A stretch of DNA of 64,000 bases, taken from the NCBI GenBank assembly GCA_964500605.1, contig CAZCOS010000005.1:1-64000 (forward strand), given 5' to 3'. The DNA comes from Sterolibacterium sp964500605 (GTDB taxonomy: Bacteria; Pseudomonadota; Gammaproteobacteria; Burkholderiales; Rhodocyclaceae). The position numbers were made by a program, and so were the translations under genes. Under the pieces are notes generated by a model. That model saw nothing but the letters and a program-made list of their open reading frames with translations. It had not been told where the DNA came from and searched no databases. Shown here piece after piece: positions 33,867 to 42,267 of this stretch. Numbering within the stretch: the stretch's first letter is position 1; every line of letters begins with the position of its first letter.

Positions 33867-34799
33867 ATGAAAACACTGATCTGCGGTTCCCTGGCTTACG
33901 ATACGATCATGGTCTTTCCTGATCGCTTCAAAAACCACATCCTGGCCGAAAAAATCCACATCCTCAACGTCGCCTTCCTTGTTCCGGACATGCGGCGCGA
34001 ATTCGGTGGCTGCGCGGGTAACATCGCGTACAGCCTGCGCCTTCTCGGTGGTGAGCCCCTCATCATGGCCACCGTCGGAGAAGACAAAACGCCTTACACC
34101 TACCGTCTGGGCCAGCTGGGGCTGGATACCACCCACGTCCTTGAAATTCCGGAAAGTTTCACCGCCCAAGCATTCATCACCACCGACCTGGATGACAACC
34201 AGATCACTGCCTTTCACCCGGGAGCCATGAACCATTCACACCAAAACCACGTGGCCGACGCCCCCGGGGTGCAACTGGGCATTGTCTCCCCGGATGGCCG
34301 TGAAGGAATGTTGCAACACGCCCGGGAATTCCACGAGGCAGGCATCCCCTTCATCTTCGACCCCGGCCAGGGTCTGCCCATGTTCCAGGGAGAAGAACTA
34401 CTCGATTTCCTGAAACTTGCCGACTACTGCACGGTCAACGATTACGAAGCAGAGCTGCTCACCAACCGCACGGGCAGACCGCTCGAAGAACTGGCGACAC
34501 TTGTCAAAGCCCTCATCGTCACCCGTGGTGCAGACGGTTCAGACATCCACACCGAAGGGAAGGTCGTCCGCATTCCCAGCGTCCCGGCCCCCCAGATCGT
34601 CGACCCGACCGGCTGCGGCGATGCCTACCGCGCAGGGCTGCTTTACGGCATCGCGCAAGGCTGGCCCTGGGAAAAGACAGGGCGGCTGGCCTCCCTCATG
34701 GGCTCGATCAAAATCGCACATCGAGGCGGCCAGAACCACAAACTCACCCGCGATGAAATTGCCGCCCGCTACCGCGCCGCCTTTGGTACAGAACTCTGA
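33867..34799 (+). CDS. PfkB-family carbohydrate/nucleoside kinase (adenosine-kinase-like)
   Basis: A 310-residue ribokinase-fold protein. The N-terminal MKTLICGSLAYDTIMVFPD and GGCAGNIAYSLRLLGGEP (about 49-66) are the PfkB first signature. DPTGCGDAYRAGLLYGIAQG (about 247-266) holds the second signature with the anion hole and the catalytic Asp. The family phosphorylates sugars or nucleosides; the overall pattern resembles adenosine kinase-like members from proteobacteria, but the substrate is not settled. It follows the DUF3426 gene by 11 bp. Confidence 0.88.
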   Translation: MKTLICGSLAYDTIMVFPDRFKNHILAEKIHILNVAFLVPDMRREFGGCAGNIAYSLRLLGGEPLIMATVGEDKTPYTYRLGQLGLDTTHVLEIPESFTAQAFITTDLDDNQITAFHPGAMNHSHQNHVADAPGVQLGIVSPDGREGMLQHAREFHEAGIPFIFDPGQGLPMFQGEELLDFLKLADYCTVNDYEAELLTNRTGRPLEELATLVKALIVTRGADGSDIHTEGKVVRIPSVPAPQIVDPTGCGDAYRAGLLYGIAQGWPWEKTGRLASLMGSIKIAHRGGQNHKLTRDEIAARYRAAFGTEL

Positions 34800-34810
34800 A
34801 GGAAAACGAC

Positions 34811-35275
34811 ATGAACCGCCTCCCGACCCTTCTACTCATCCCAGCCCTGGCCCTCAGCCTCTTCACCACAGGCTGCGCCACCAGCCAATCCGGTAGAAGC
34901 TATACCCCCCAACAGGCACAACGCGAAATGACCGTCCGTATGGGTGTCGTTGAAAGTGTACGTTTCGTGACCATCTCCGGCACACAAAACGGCGCGGGCG
35001 GGCTGGCCGGCACGGCCATCGGCGGCATCGCAGGCAGCAACATCGGCGGTGGCAGCCGGGGCTCGGCCGTCGGGGCCATTCTCGGTGCGGTCGGCGGGGC
35101 GATTGCCGGCAAGATGATCGAAGAAAAAGCCACCGAGAAAGAAGGACTGGAAATCACCGTGCGTTACGACAACGGCACACTGGGGGCCATCACCCAGGAA
35201 ACCGACGAAAAATTCAATGTCGGTGATCGGGTGCGTGTACTCTCCGGCGGAGGCGTCACCCGCGTTTCACACTGA
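34811..35275 (+). CDS. Outer-membrane lipoprotein with glycine-zipper (SlyB/Pcp-like)
   Basis: A 154-residue lipoprotein. The signal peptide ends at LSLFTTGC, with the lipidated Cys at about residue 22. The middle contains glycine-zipper repeats, GGLAGTAIGGIAGSNIGGGS and GSAVGAILGAVGGAIAGKMI (about 64-101), followed by a C-terminal beta domain with LEITVRYDNGTLGAI. This is the layout of SlyB/Pcp lipoproteins, which stabilise the outer membrane. GGAAAACGAC precedes the ATG, 11 bp after the kinase gene. Confidence 0.87.
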   Translation: MNRLPTLLLIPALALSLFTTGCATSQSGRSYTPQQAQREMTVRMGVVESVRFVTISGTQNGAGGLAGTAIGGIAGSNIGGGSRGSAVGAILGAVGGAIAGKMIEEKATEKEGLEITVRYDNGTLGAITQETDEKFNVGDRVRVLSGGGVTRVSH

Positions 35276-35353
35276 TCGTAATTGAGGTGCGTGGCCCTTG
35301 CGATATCCACTACAGCGATCATCGCATTGGCCATCGCTCGGGTGGCCTTAACC

Positions 35354-36055
35354 TCACCAGGCCGGGCGTTGCCAGTAAGTGGTGTAGCACTCGCCATCCA
35401 GACACAACATCGGATCGCGTGGATTTCGCGGGTTGTTGCGCTTTTCCAGCGAATAAGAATTGACCTCACCGCTTTGCGAAGTTGCGATCAGTTGATTGCC
35501 ATTCAAACGCCACCGGCCCGCATCTGAAGATTCCGAAGACGTACCGCCATACATTCCCGGTGCATAAGCACTGACGCTACCTTCATGTTGATAGATGTAG
35601 CTGCCATCGGCCCGCAATTCAAAACAGGTGGTGCTCGATGAACCGCCGCCCGCATTGGCACTGAAGGAACCGCCCTTGCACCATTTCCCCACGAGCTCCG
35701 CGCCGCCGCTCCCCTGCGACCCGTTTCGCGCAAGACCCGGAGCCGCTTTCATGGCCGCGGCCTTTCCGCGAGAAAACAGCACCGTCCCACCGAGCTCCCC
35801 ACCACTGACACTCAGCTGCTTGCCTTGCAGCTCGAAGGAATAACTCCCCACCTCGCCATCCTGCTCGATAAACAGCATCGGCCCCAAGGTCTGCCATTGC
35901 ATCGGTTTGCCATCCACTGTCCCGCGACCGCCCTCTGCAAAACTCACCACCATCGGCTGCCCATTTACTACAGCTGACCAAGTCCCTTTCAGCGCAGGGT
36001 TGGCCAGAGCTGAAATGCTGGTCGCCATTAACAGTAAAAACATAAAAACTCGCAT
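35354..36055 (-). CDS. Secreted hypothetical protein with two lipocalin-like repeats
   Basis: A 233-residue protein with signal peptide MRVFMFLLLMATSISALA. The mature part has two similar units: NPALKGTWSAVVNGQPMVVS onward (about 19-100), and ELVGKWCKGGSFSANAGG onward (about 120-215), where GSYIYQHEGSVSAYA and GRWRLNGNQLIATSQSG look like paired strands. The ending LCLDGECYTTYWQRPAW has a Cys pair. AAGGAGG lies 9 bp before the ATG at 36055. No family function is known. It is convergent to the lipoprotein gene. Confidence 0.75.
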   Translation of the reverse strand: MRVFMFLLLMATSISALANPALKGTWSAVVNGQPMVVSFAEGGRGTVDGKPMQWQTLGPMLFIEQDGEVGSYSFELQGKQLSVSGGELGGTVLFSRGKAAAMKAAPGLARNGSQGSGGAELVGKWCKGGSFSANAGGGSSSTTCFELRADGSYIYQHEGSVSAYAPGMYGGTSSESSDAGRWRLNGNQLIATSQSGEVNSYSLEKRNNPRNPRDPMLCLDGECYTTYWQRPAW

Positions 36056-36304
36056 ATTGATGACCTCCTTGTAGCTCAGGCAGTACACATAATAGACGAC
36101 GGATTCATTGTACCGTCATGAACACAAATTGTGCTTCAATACGACGAGATGTTACGCCATACATACCTATTCCTCCTGAAACGCCGCCCCCTGTAACAGG
36201 CCAAAATAGTGCGTGTTACGATCCTCGGCCAGACGCAATTCGTAAGACAACTTCACCGGCTTTGCCACTTTTTCAGATCTCGTTTTCTGATTTTCTGAAC
36301 CGAC

Positions 36305-37321
36305 ATGGATTCTCTAACCCAACTCGTCTTAGGTGCGGCCGTCAGTGTCGCCGTGATGCAGCGGCGAACGGCCGTGTGGAAGGCGGCGGTGTGGGGCGGG
36401 GTAGCGGGGACCTTGCCAGACCTGGATGTGTTCATCCGGCATGGCGATCCCATTCTCAACATGGTGCTGCACCGCGCGGAAAGCCACGCCTTTTTCTGGC
36501 AAACGCTTTTTTCCCTGCCCTTCGCGCTCTTCGTGGCGCGCGTGCAGGGCGAACAAGCCCAGTGGCGCAGATGGTGGCTGGCCCTTTGGCTGGCTCTGGT
36601 CACCCATCCCTTGCTGGACTGGTTCACAGTTTATGGCACACAACTCGCCCTGCCTTTCAGCCATCATCCCTTTGCCCTGAACAGTATTTTCATTATTGAC
36701 CCGGCCGTCACCCTGCCCTGGCTGATTGGGCTCTTCATCGTCCTGAAACGGCGCGGTGAGGCCCGCGGCCAAAAAGCCAATCTCGTGGGTCTGCTGGTCG
36801 GATGGACGGTGCTGCTCTTCGGACTACTCCTTCAGCACCAGGTGGAAGGCCATGCACGCAAGGTGCTGGCCCTTCAGAACGTGAAACCGCAGCGCATTCT
36901 CGTCACCCCTGCGCCGCTTTCCCTGCTGCTCTGGCGCATCGTGGTCATGGACGAGGCGCATTACTACGAAGGTTTTTATGGTCTGCTTGATCCGGAAGGT
37001 TCTCTGAAATTTGACCGCTTCGACCGAGGCTCGCCGCTTGAAACCGCCCTGGCAAACAATCCCGGGGCACAGCGCATTCGTCATTTCAGCCACGGCTTCT
37101 ACAAACTTCACGAAACACCCGATGGACGACTAATCATCACCGACCTTCGCATGGGACTGGAACCGCACTACAGCTTTGCATTTGCCGTCGCACGCAGCGA
37201 AGGATCGACCTTTCTTCCGCTACCCGTGGCGCAATCGGCAGGCAGTCACAGCAACATCGGCCAGACCATCGCCTGGCTTGGGCCGCGGCTGCTCGGGCAA
37301 GCCAGCCCCCCACCACGCTGA
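36305..37321 (+). CDS. Metal-dependent hydrolase-like membrane protein (YdjM/DUF457 family)
   Basis: A 338-residue protein with several hydrophobic segments in its N-terminal half. It begins MDSLTQLVLGAAVSVAVMQR and shows the family's histidine and aspartate motifs: GTLPDLDVFIRHGDPILNMV (about 36-55), LHRAESHAFFW, THPLLDWFTVYGTQLALPFS (about 99-118) and FIIDPAVTLPWL. Members are annotated as putative metal-dependent hydrolases; in E. coli YdjM is SOS-induced. Substrate unknown. The 36056-36304 leader holds no gene I can support. Confidence 0.85.
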   Translation: MDSLTQLVLGAAVSVAVMQRRTAVWKAAVWGGVAGTLPDLDVFIRHGDPILNMVLHRAESHAFFWQTLFSLPFALFVARVQGEQAQWRRWWLALWLALVTHPLLDWFTVYGTQLALPFSHHPFALNSIFIIDPAVTLPWLIGLFIVLKRRGEARGQKANLVGLLVGWTVLLFGLLLQHQVEGHARKVLALQNVKPQRILVTPAPLSLLLWRIVVMDEAHYYEGFYGLLDPEGSLKFDRFDRGSPLETALANNPGAQRIRHFSHGFYKLHETPDGRLIITDLRMGLEPHYSFAFAVARSEGSTFLPLPVAQSAGSHSNIGQTIAWLGPRLLGQASPPPR

Positions 37322-37431
37322 AAATCAGACATTGCGTTTGCGGCTTCCAAGCTGAAACAGTTGCCGGTCTTCCAGACGCAAACCTGAAATCGTGGTTTGT
37401 CCCGAATGCTACCCAATACTGTTCCACCCGG

Positions 37432-38391
37432 TTATTGCAGGCTTTCCAGTCGCTTTCGTGCTTGCTGCGGCGAGAAGCGGGTGGGGTGGTGTTCGGCGGC
37501 GGTGAGGGCGAGACGGTAGAGTTGCCGGGCGGTGGCGGTGCGGCCCAGGTAATCGAGGCTGACGGCCAGGCTGAAGAGGTAATCTGGCTGTTCCGGATCG
37601 GATTGGTAGGCTTTAAGAAAGGCAGTCTGCGCTTGCCCCCAGCGTTCCTGGCTGACATAGAGATTGCCTAGTCCGTAATTCAGGAAGGCGAGTTCTGGGT
37701 GGGCGGCGAGCAGGGCTTGCAGGCGGATTTCGATCTGGCGTGGGTCGCCGCCGGATTGTTGGACTTCGATCAGGCCATCCTGAGCTTTCAGGTCTTTTGG
37801 ATTGAGTTTCAGGATTTGGAGATAGGCTTCTTCGGCCTGGGCCAGTTGGCCTTGCTGCAGGCTGGATTCGGCCAGGCCGTGCCAGGCGGGAAGGTTGCCG
37901 GGTTGTTCGGCGACGATCTTCTGGAAAGCGGCTTGTGCAGCGGCCAGGTCGCCTTGTTGTAGCAGGGTTTGAGCGTGTTGGTCTGGGGTGAGGGGTGTCG
38001 GGGCCATGGTTGTGGCCGTGGACGACTGGGCGAGCGTTGCGTGGATCGGCGGGCTGGGTTGGGTGGCAGGCAGAGGGGTGGAAGCGCGAGGGCTTGGTAG
38101 GGTGCGGTAGAGGTTCGCTCCCGAGAGCGCGAGTCCTGTCAGCCCCGTGAGGGCCAGCGCGACGATTGCGGTACGTTTGATGGAAGGGGAGAACTCGGGT
38201 CGGCGAACGAGGAGTGTGGAAAGTGCGGGGAATGTGGGCCTGGTTTTGGCGGGCTTGTTCTCCGGTGCGGCGGGGGCTGCGGGAACGGTGGTCGCGGTTG
38301 CTGGCGTGACGGGGCGTGGTGGGGCTTTTCGACGTGTGTGGGCCAGATGCTGTTGTTCGGCTTTTTTCAGCTCATCCATCAGGATGCTCAT
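37432..38391 (-). CDS. TPR-repeat membrane protein
   Basis: A 319-residue protein starting MSILMDELKKAEQQH, the form seen in GspB/MshN-type assembly proteins. A proline-rich linker and one membrane segment (about 71-91) are followed by tetratricopeptide repeats from about residue 138 (HAQTLLQQGDLAAAQAAFQK, AEEAYLQILKLNPKDLKAQD, and later repeats). TPR repeats mediate protein contacts, as in MshN or PilW-type pilus assembly. There are no pilus genes nearby. Its start overlaps the tcdA stop by 4 bp. Confidence 0.8.
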   Translation of the reverse strand: MSILMDELKKAEQQHLAHTRRKAPPRPVTPATATTVPAAPAAPENKPAKTRPTFPALSTLLVRRPEFSPSIKRTAIVALALTGLTGLALSGANLYRTLPSPRASTPLPATQPSPPIHATLAQSSTATTMAPTPLTPDQHAQTLLQQGDLAAAQAAFQKIVAEQPGNLPAWHGLAESSLQQGQLAQAEEAYLQILKLNPKDLKAQDGLIEVQQSGGDPRQIEIRLQALLAAHPELAFLNYGLGNLYVSQERWGQAQTAFLKAYQSDPEQPDYLFSLAVSLDYLGRTATARQLYRLALTAAEHHPTRFSPQQARKRLESLQ

Positions 38392-39179
38392 GAGGCTTCA
38401 TCCTGTTCGAACAGTTTGTCGATGAGGCGTGCAGCAGCGGCCATGCCGAAGCTGGCGGTGACCATGACGACGGAGCCGTAGCCGGCACAGTTAAGCCCCT
38501 GGGGGGGGGCCGGCAGCTCGCAGGATGTGTCACGCTGCGGGCGTGTGACGGGTTCGGTGGAGAATACGCAATCGACGCCGAAAATCTGCTTCGGGCCATG
38601 GGGGAAGCCGTAATCCTTGCGTAGCAGGGCGCGTAATTTGGCCGCCAGCGGGTCATGCTCGGTGCGGGCGAGATCGGCGATTTTCAGGCGGGTGGGGTCG
38701 CGTCGTCCGCCCGCGCCGCCGGTGGTGACGATGAGGCGATTGTTTTGACGGCAATGGGCGATGAGCGCGGCCTTGGCGCGGTTGTCGTCAATGGCGTCCA
38801 GTACGGCGTTGCATTCGGGCAGGAGGGTGGTGACGTTGTCCGGCGTGATGAAGTCGTCTACGGTTTGAACGGTGCAGGAAGGGCTGATGAGGCGGATGCG
38901 CTGGGCCATGGCTTCGACCTTGGCGCGGCCATATTCGCCTTGCAAGGCGTGAATCTGGCGGTTGGTATTTGATTCGGCGATGTGGTCGAGGTCGATGAGG
39001 GTGAGTTGCCCTAGTCCGCAACGGGCCAAGGCTTCGGCGGCCCAGGATCCGACGCCGCCCACGCCGACGACGCAGACGTGCGCCCGGGCCAGCTTTTGCA
39101 AGCTGCCGGGGCCGTAGAGGCGATTGATGCCGCCAAAACGCCGTTCGTAATCCAGGGTTGCGGACGGGATGCTGTTCAT
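38388..39179 (-). CDS. tcdA: tRNA threonylcarbamoyladenosine dehydratase
   Basis: TcdA (CsdL/YgdL) uses ATP to dehydrate t6A in tRNA to the cyclic form ct6A. The 263-residue E1-like protein has the nucleotide-binding motif VVGVGGVGSWAAEALARCG (about 37-55), the DLDHIAESNTNRQIHAL motif with its ATP-contacting Asn and Arg, and ECNAVLDAIDDNRAKAALI. KIADLARTEHDPLAAKLRALL matches the C-terminal region. It shares a 4-bp ATGA overlap with the TPR gene, so they are co-transcribed, and it is divergent from midA. Confidence 0.95.
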   Translation of the reverse strand: MNSIPSATLDYERRFGGINRLYGPGSLQKLARAHVCVVGVGGVGSWAAEALARCGLGQLTLIDLDHIAESNTNRQIHALQGEYGRAKVEAMAQRIRLISPSCTVQTVDDFITPDNVTTLLPECNAVLDAIDDNRAKAALIAHCRQNNRLIVTTGGAGGRRDPTRLKIADLARTEHDPLAAKLRALLRKDYGFPHGPKQIFGVDCVFSTEPVTRPQRDTSCELPAPPQGLNCAGYGSVVMVTASFGMAAAARLIDKLFEQDEAS

Positions 39180-39233
39180 GGCTGAGTGCTGAATGCCGGA
39201 TTTGGGCGCGCATCATGGCACAATGCGCGTCCC

Positions 39234-40412
39234 ATGAAAACCAAAGAGATTCAGTTGCCCGAGCCGAACGAGGACGCACGCGCCGTCAGTGCGGCTTTGT
39301 GTCGCCTTCTCGTCGAGGAAATCCAGTCGGCGGGCGGATGGCTGCCCTTTTCGCGTTACATGAGTCTGGCTTTGTATGCGCCGGGTTTGGGCTATTACAG
39401 CGGTGGCTCGCAGAAGTTCGGTGCAGCGGGAGATTTTGTAACCGCACCGGAAATTTCTCCGCTCTTTGGCCAGACGCTGGCCAGACCGGCGGCTGCGGTG
39501 ATGGCGCAGTCGGCTCCGTACATGCTCGAAGCCGGTGCAGGCAGTGGTGCGCTGGCGGCGGAGTTGCTGGGCGAGCTGGAACGCCTTGGCGCGCTTCCGC
39601 AAACCTATTTCATCCTTGAGCTTTCGGGGGAGTTGCGTGAGCGTCAACGTCAAACCTTGATGGCGCGTGTACCTCATTTGTTGCCGCGCGTCGTTTGGCT
39701 GGATGCGATGCCGTCTTGCTTTTCCGGGCTGGTACTTGGCAATGAATTGCTCGATGCGATGCCGGTGAGCCTTGTGGTCTGGGATGAGTCGGGCGACATT
39801 CTGGAGCGCGGGGTCAGCCTTGATGCGCAGTCGTTTTTTTCCTGGTCGGATCGTCCGGCGCAAGGGGCTTTGCGGGCGGCCGCGCAGCGGCTTGATCTGG
39901 CCCCTCCTTATGTTTCCGAAATCAATCTGGCCGCCGAAGCCTGGGTGGCGTCCTGGAGCTGCATTCTTGATGTCGGCGCGCTCCTGCTGATCGATTACGG
40001 CTTTCCCCGTCACGAGTATTACCACGCGCAGCGGCGGGCGGGAACGCTGATGTGTCATTACCGTCACCATGCCCACGATAATCCCTTTTGGTGGCCGGGG
40101 TTGAATGACATTACGGCTCACGTTGATTTCACAGCCATTGCCGAAGCCGGGTTTCAGTCAGGTCTTTCCGTCGAGGGTTACACCACGCAGGCGAATTTTC
40201 TGTTGAACTGCGGGCTGACGGATGCGTTGTCCCGTTTGCAGGAAAGTGGGAGCGGCCCCGGGGGGCTGCCTTACCTCGCGGCCGCGCGCGCTGCTGAAAA
40301 GCTGATTTTGCCGCATGAAATGGGGGAGTTGTTCAAGGTCATCGCCCTGGGGCGAAACCTTGGGCAGGCGATCCCCGGCTTCATGCCAGGTGACCGGCTG
40401 CATACCTTGTGA
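39234..40412 (+). CDS. MidA/NDUFAF7-family SAM-dependent methyltransferase (DUF185)
   Basis: A 392-residue methyltransferase-like protein. The family's N-terminal segment GGWLPFSRYMSLALYAPGLG is seen, then GDFVTAPEISPLFGQTLARP and the SAM-binding LEAGAGSGALAAELLGEL (about 97-114). The mitochondrial homologue NDUFAF7 dimethylates an arginine in complex I. In bacteria the role is not settled. The start at 39234 follows the family N-terminus; the region is divergent from tcdA, with 54 bp between the starts. Confidence 0.9.
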   Translation: MKTKEIQLPEPNEDARAVSAALCRLLVEEIQSAGGWLPFSRYMSLALYAPGLGYYSGGSQKFGAAGDFVTAPEISPLFGQTLARPAAAVMAQSAPYMLEAGAGSGALAAELLGELERLGALPQTYFILELSGELRERQRQTLMARVPHLLPRVVWLDAMPSCFSGLVLGNELLDAMPVSLVVWDESGDILERGVSLDAQSFFSWSDRPAQGALRAAAQRLDLAPPYVSEINLAAEAWVASWSCILDVGALLLIDYGFPRHEYYHAQRRAGTLMCHYRHHAHDNPFWWPGLNDITAHVDFTAIAEAGFQSGLSVEGYTTQANFLLNCGLTDALSRLQESGSGPGGLPYLAAARAAEKLILPHEMGELFKVIALGRNLGQAIPGFMPGDRLHTL

Positions 40413-40424
40413 GACTTCAAGCGG

Positions 40425-41306
40425 TTAGTTGATCCGTCGGAATAGTTGGGCGACGCGGTTCGGTTTGCCGAGGATCAGGAGGGTGAGCTCGTCAAGACTT
40501 TCTGTCGTGAGCTGTTCGGGAAGCATGCGAAATTCCATTGAGCCGAAGCGTTCGATGTTTCGCAGCCGCATGACCATTTCGCCCGTCGTCGGGTCACCTA
40601 CCATCAGAAATCCGGCCTTGATCTCGCACGGAAAGATAAAGGTGGTACGTTCAACCTGGCCACGGTCGTTGCGATTTTCGTCGGTCTTAAAGGCGATACT
40701 GTGGTCGAACAGGGCTTTGTGCAGCTTTTCCATGGCTGGATTTTCGCGGGTGACGCGAAATTGCTTGGGGGCATGAAGCCGATAGCGCAGGGTGACCTGT
40801 TCGTATAGCCGGTCTTCGCTGGCGACTTGCTGCATGCGGAAATCGGCGCGCCCTTCTTCCCAGTGCATGCTGTCGAATTCGGCTACACCGAAAAAGGTGT
40901 AGCTTTTTTCATAAGGCGGCTTGAGGACGTTGAGCTGCTGAACCAGTTCGTTGAGGTAAAGAAAGGTGCGCTGCAGTGTGTCGCTGATGCGCTTCATTTG
41001 TGCTGCTTGATGAGAATTCTGTTTTTCGGCCCCTTCGCGCTTGTTTTGGGCTTGCTGCTTGAGCCGGGCCAGCAGGCTGCTATCGCCCTGCGGGGCAGCA
41101 GCGGGAGCGAGGGTGGCCGTTACGGGGATCGGGGCAGGTGCAGTGGGCTGGATGGGGCTGGCCATGGGGGGGATGGCCGGTGCAGCTGCGGGGGTGAAAC
41201 GTGCTGGGCGCGCCGGTTCATTGTCTTGGTTCAGCGCGTTTTCGTCGAAATTTTCGATGTCTTTCAGCAGTTGCTCACGACTGCTGGGCCAATCCTCGGT
41301 TCCCAT
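40425..41306 (-). CDS. Conserved hypothetical protein with central coiled-coil region
   Basis: A 293-residue soluble protein. The first ~75 residues contain an acidic start and a Pro/Ala-rich linker, then a helical region LLARLKQQAQNKREGAEKQN and ISDTLQRTFLYLNELVQQLN (about 79-125), then a beta-rich domain with RLHAPKQFRVTRENPAMEKL and FIFPCEIKAGFLMVGDPTTG. No named family is recognised by me. It lies 14 bp from the next minus-strand gene (41321-41818), which ends just upstream, so the two are probably co-transcribed. Confidence 0.7.
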   Translation of the reverse strand: MGTEDWPSSREQLLKDIENFDENALNQDNEPARPARFTPAAAPAIPPMASPIQPTAPAPIPVTATLAPAAAPQGDSSLLARLKQQAQNKREGAEKQNSHQAAQMKRISDTLQRTFLYLNELVQQLNVLKPPYEKSYTFFGVAEFDSMHWEEGRADFRMQQVASEDRLYEQVTLRYRLHAPKQFRVTRENPAMEKLHKALFDHSIAFKTDENRNDRGQVERTTFIFPCEIKAGFLMVGDPTTGEMVMRLRNIERFGSMEFRMLPEQLTTESLDELTLLILGKPNRVAQLFRRIN

Positions 41307-41320
41307 GGGTCTTTCCGTGT

Positions 41321-41818
41321 TCAGCGTTGTTCAACGAGTAGCCGCGCCAGGGAGAGGCGCAGTGTGGGGGGGATGCGCAGCGGCTTGCTTCGTGTTGCCG
41401 GGAAGGTCGTCGTTGCAGGTAGCAGGGTTTTTACCACACTCCCGCTGGCAATGGGCTTGTCCACTTCACAAGGAGGTGCATCAGCTGAAAACAGGGCAAG
41501 CTCGAAGCGGATGGCATAGTCGTTCATCTCTGGAACACGCATGCCGATTTCGATTTGGGTCGGGAAATCAGCGAGAGGGTGCAAGCGGCCACAGGCTTCG
41601 AAACTTTCGAAGCTGAAGGTGTGCAAGGCTTCATGGGGAGCTTGTTGTACTTCCGCAGACCGGGTGAGCTCGGTGGCGAGGAAGTGTGAGACGGCCCAGT
41701 CGAGGCAGGCGATCAGTGGCGCGATATCTATGCCCCGGTCCTTCGGGCACAAGAGCTCACGCCAGGAATCGGGCAAGGAAAGGAAGTGGCGATAAAAACC
41801 CCGTCGCTCGGTGCGCAA
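41321..41818 (-). CDS. Hypothetical protein
   Basis: A 165-residue protein beginning (TTG at 41818) RTERRGFYRHFLSLPDSWRE, with PLIACLDWAVSHFLATEL and a beta-rich end. No motif is recognised. It is placed as the first gene before the coiled-coil protein at 40425-41306, only 14 bp apart. The TTG start is uncertain; no strong Shine-Dalgarno sequence is visible. Confidence 0.5.
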   Translation of the reverse strand: MRTERRGFYRHFLSLPDSWRELLCPKDRGIDIAPLIACLDWAVSHFLATELTRSAEVQQAPHEALHTFSFESFEACGRLHPLADFPTQIEIGMRVPEMNDYAIRFELALFSADAPPCEVDKPIASGSVVKTLLPATTTFPATRSKPLRIPPTLRLSLARLLVEQR

Positions 41819-41941
41819 GAAGAGAACCTTACAGGGCCACAGCCATTGTTACAGCCATCATCACATCCCAACCCAAACCCGAATTCAGTGATAAGTCCAA
41901 CGCCAGATTTACGGTTCTCCGTGTGCTGCACACTGCGTGGT

Positions 41942-42151
41942 TTATTCCTGGTTCACGTAAACGCTTTGCAGAAAGTCGTCGAAATCACGTTCGAGCGGCA
42001 CTTCTTGCAGGGCGGTCTGGCATTCGGGAAGGGGTTCGCCGGGACGGGGCAGCCATTGGGCATCCAAGACTTCGTCTTCGTATTCACCGAACGTTTCCAC
42101 AAACGAAGCCTTTTCGTAAGAGCCGGAGCTCATGTCAAGGGTGATGATCAT
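41942..42151 (-). CDS. Small acidic hypothetical protein
   Basis: A 69-residue acidic protein, MIITLDMSSGSYEKASFVET through FGEYEDEVLDAQWLPRPGE, ending FDDFLQSVYVNQE. ACAGGAGG lies 6 bp before the ATG at 42151, which strongly supports this start over a longer in-frame one at 42250. No signal peptide or motif. Function unknown; the gene is a single unit between 41818 and ampG. Confidence 0.6.
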   Translation of the reverse strand: MIITLDMSSGSYEKASFVETFGEYEDEVLDAQWLPRPGEPLPECQTALQEVPLERDFDDFLQSVYVNQE

Positions 42152-42267
42152 TTTGGGCCTCCTGTGGTGAGCGGATACACACAGGTAGATTAACGGACAT
42201 TCCGGGAAAAAGTTGAAGTTCGGGGTGTAAATTTTTGTGACACCCTGCACAGTCTATCGGTAGGAAT

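Noticed and set aside
36118..36699. 193-codon open frame crossing the start of the YdjM-like gene
   Set aside because: Overlaps a well-supported gene in another frame and has low-complexity, proline-rich translation without a family.
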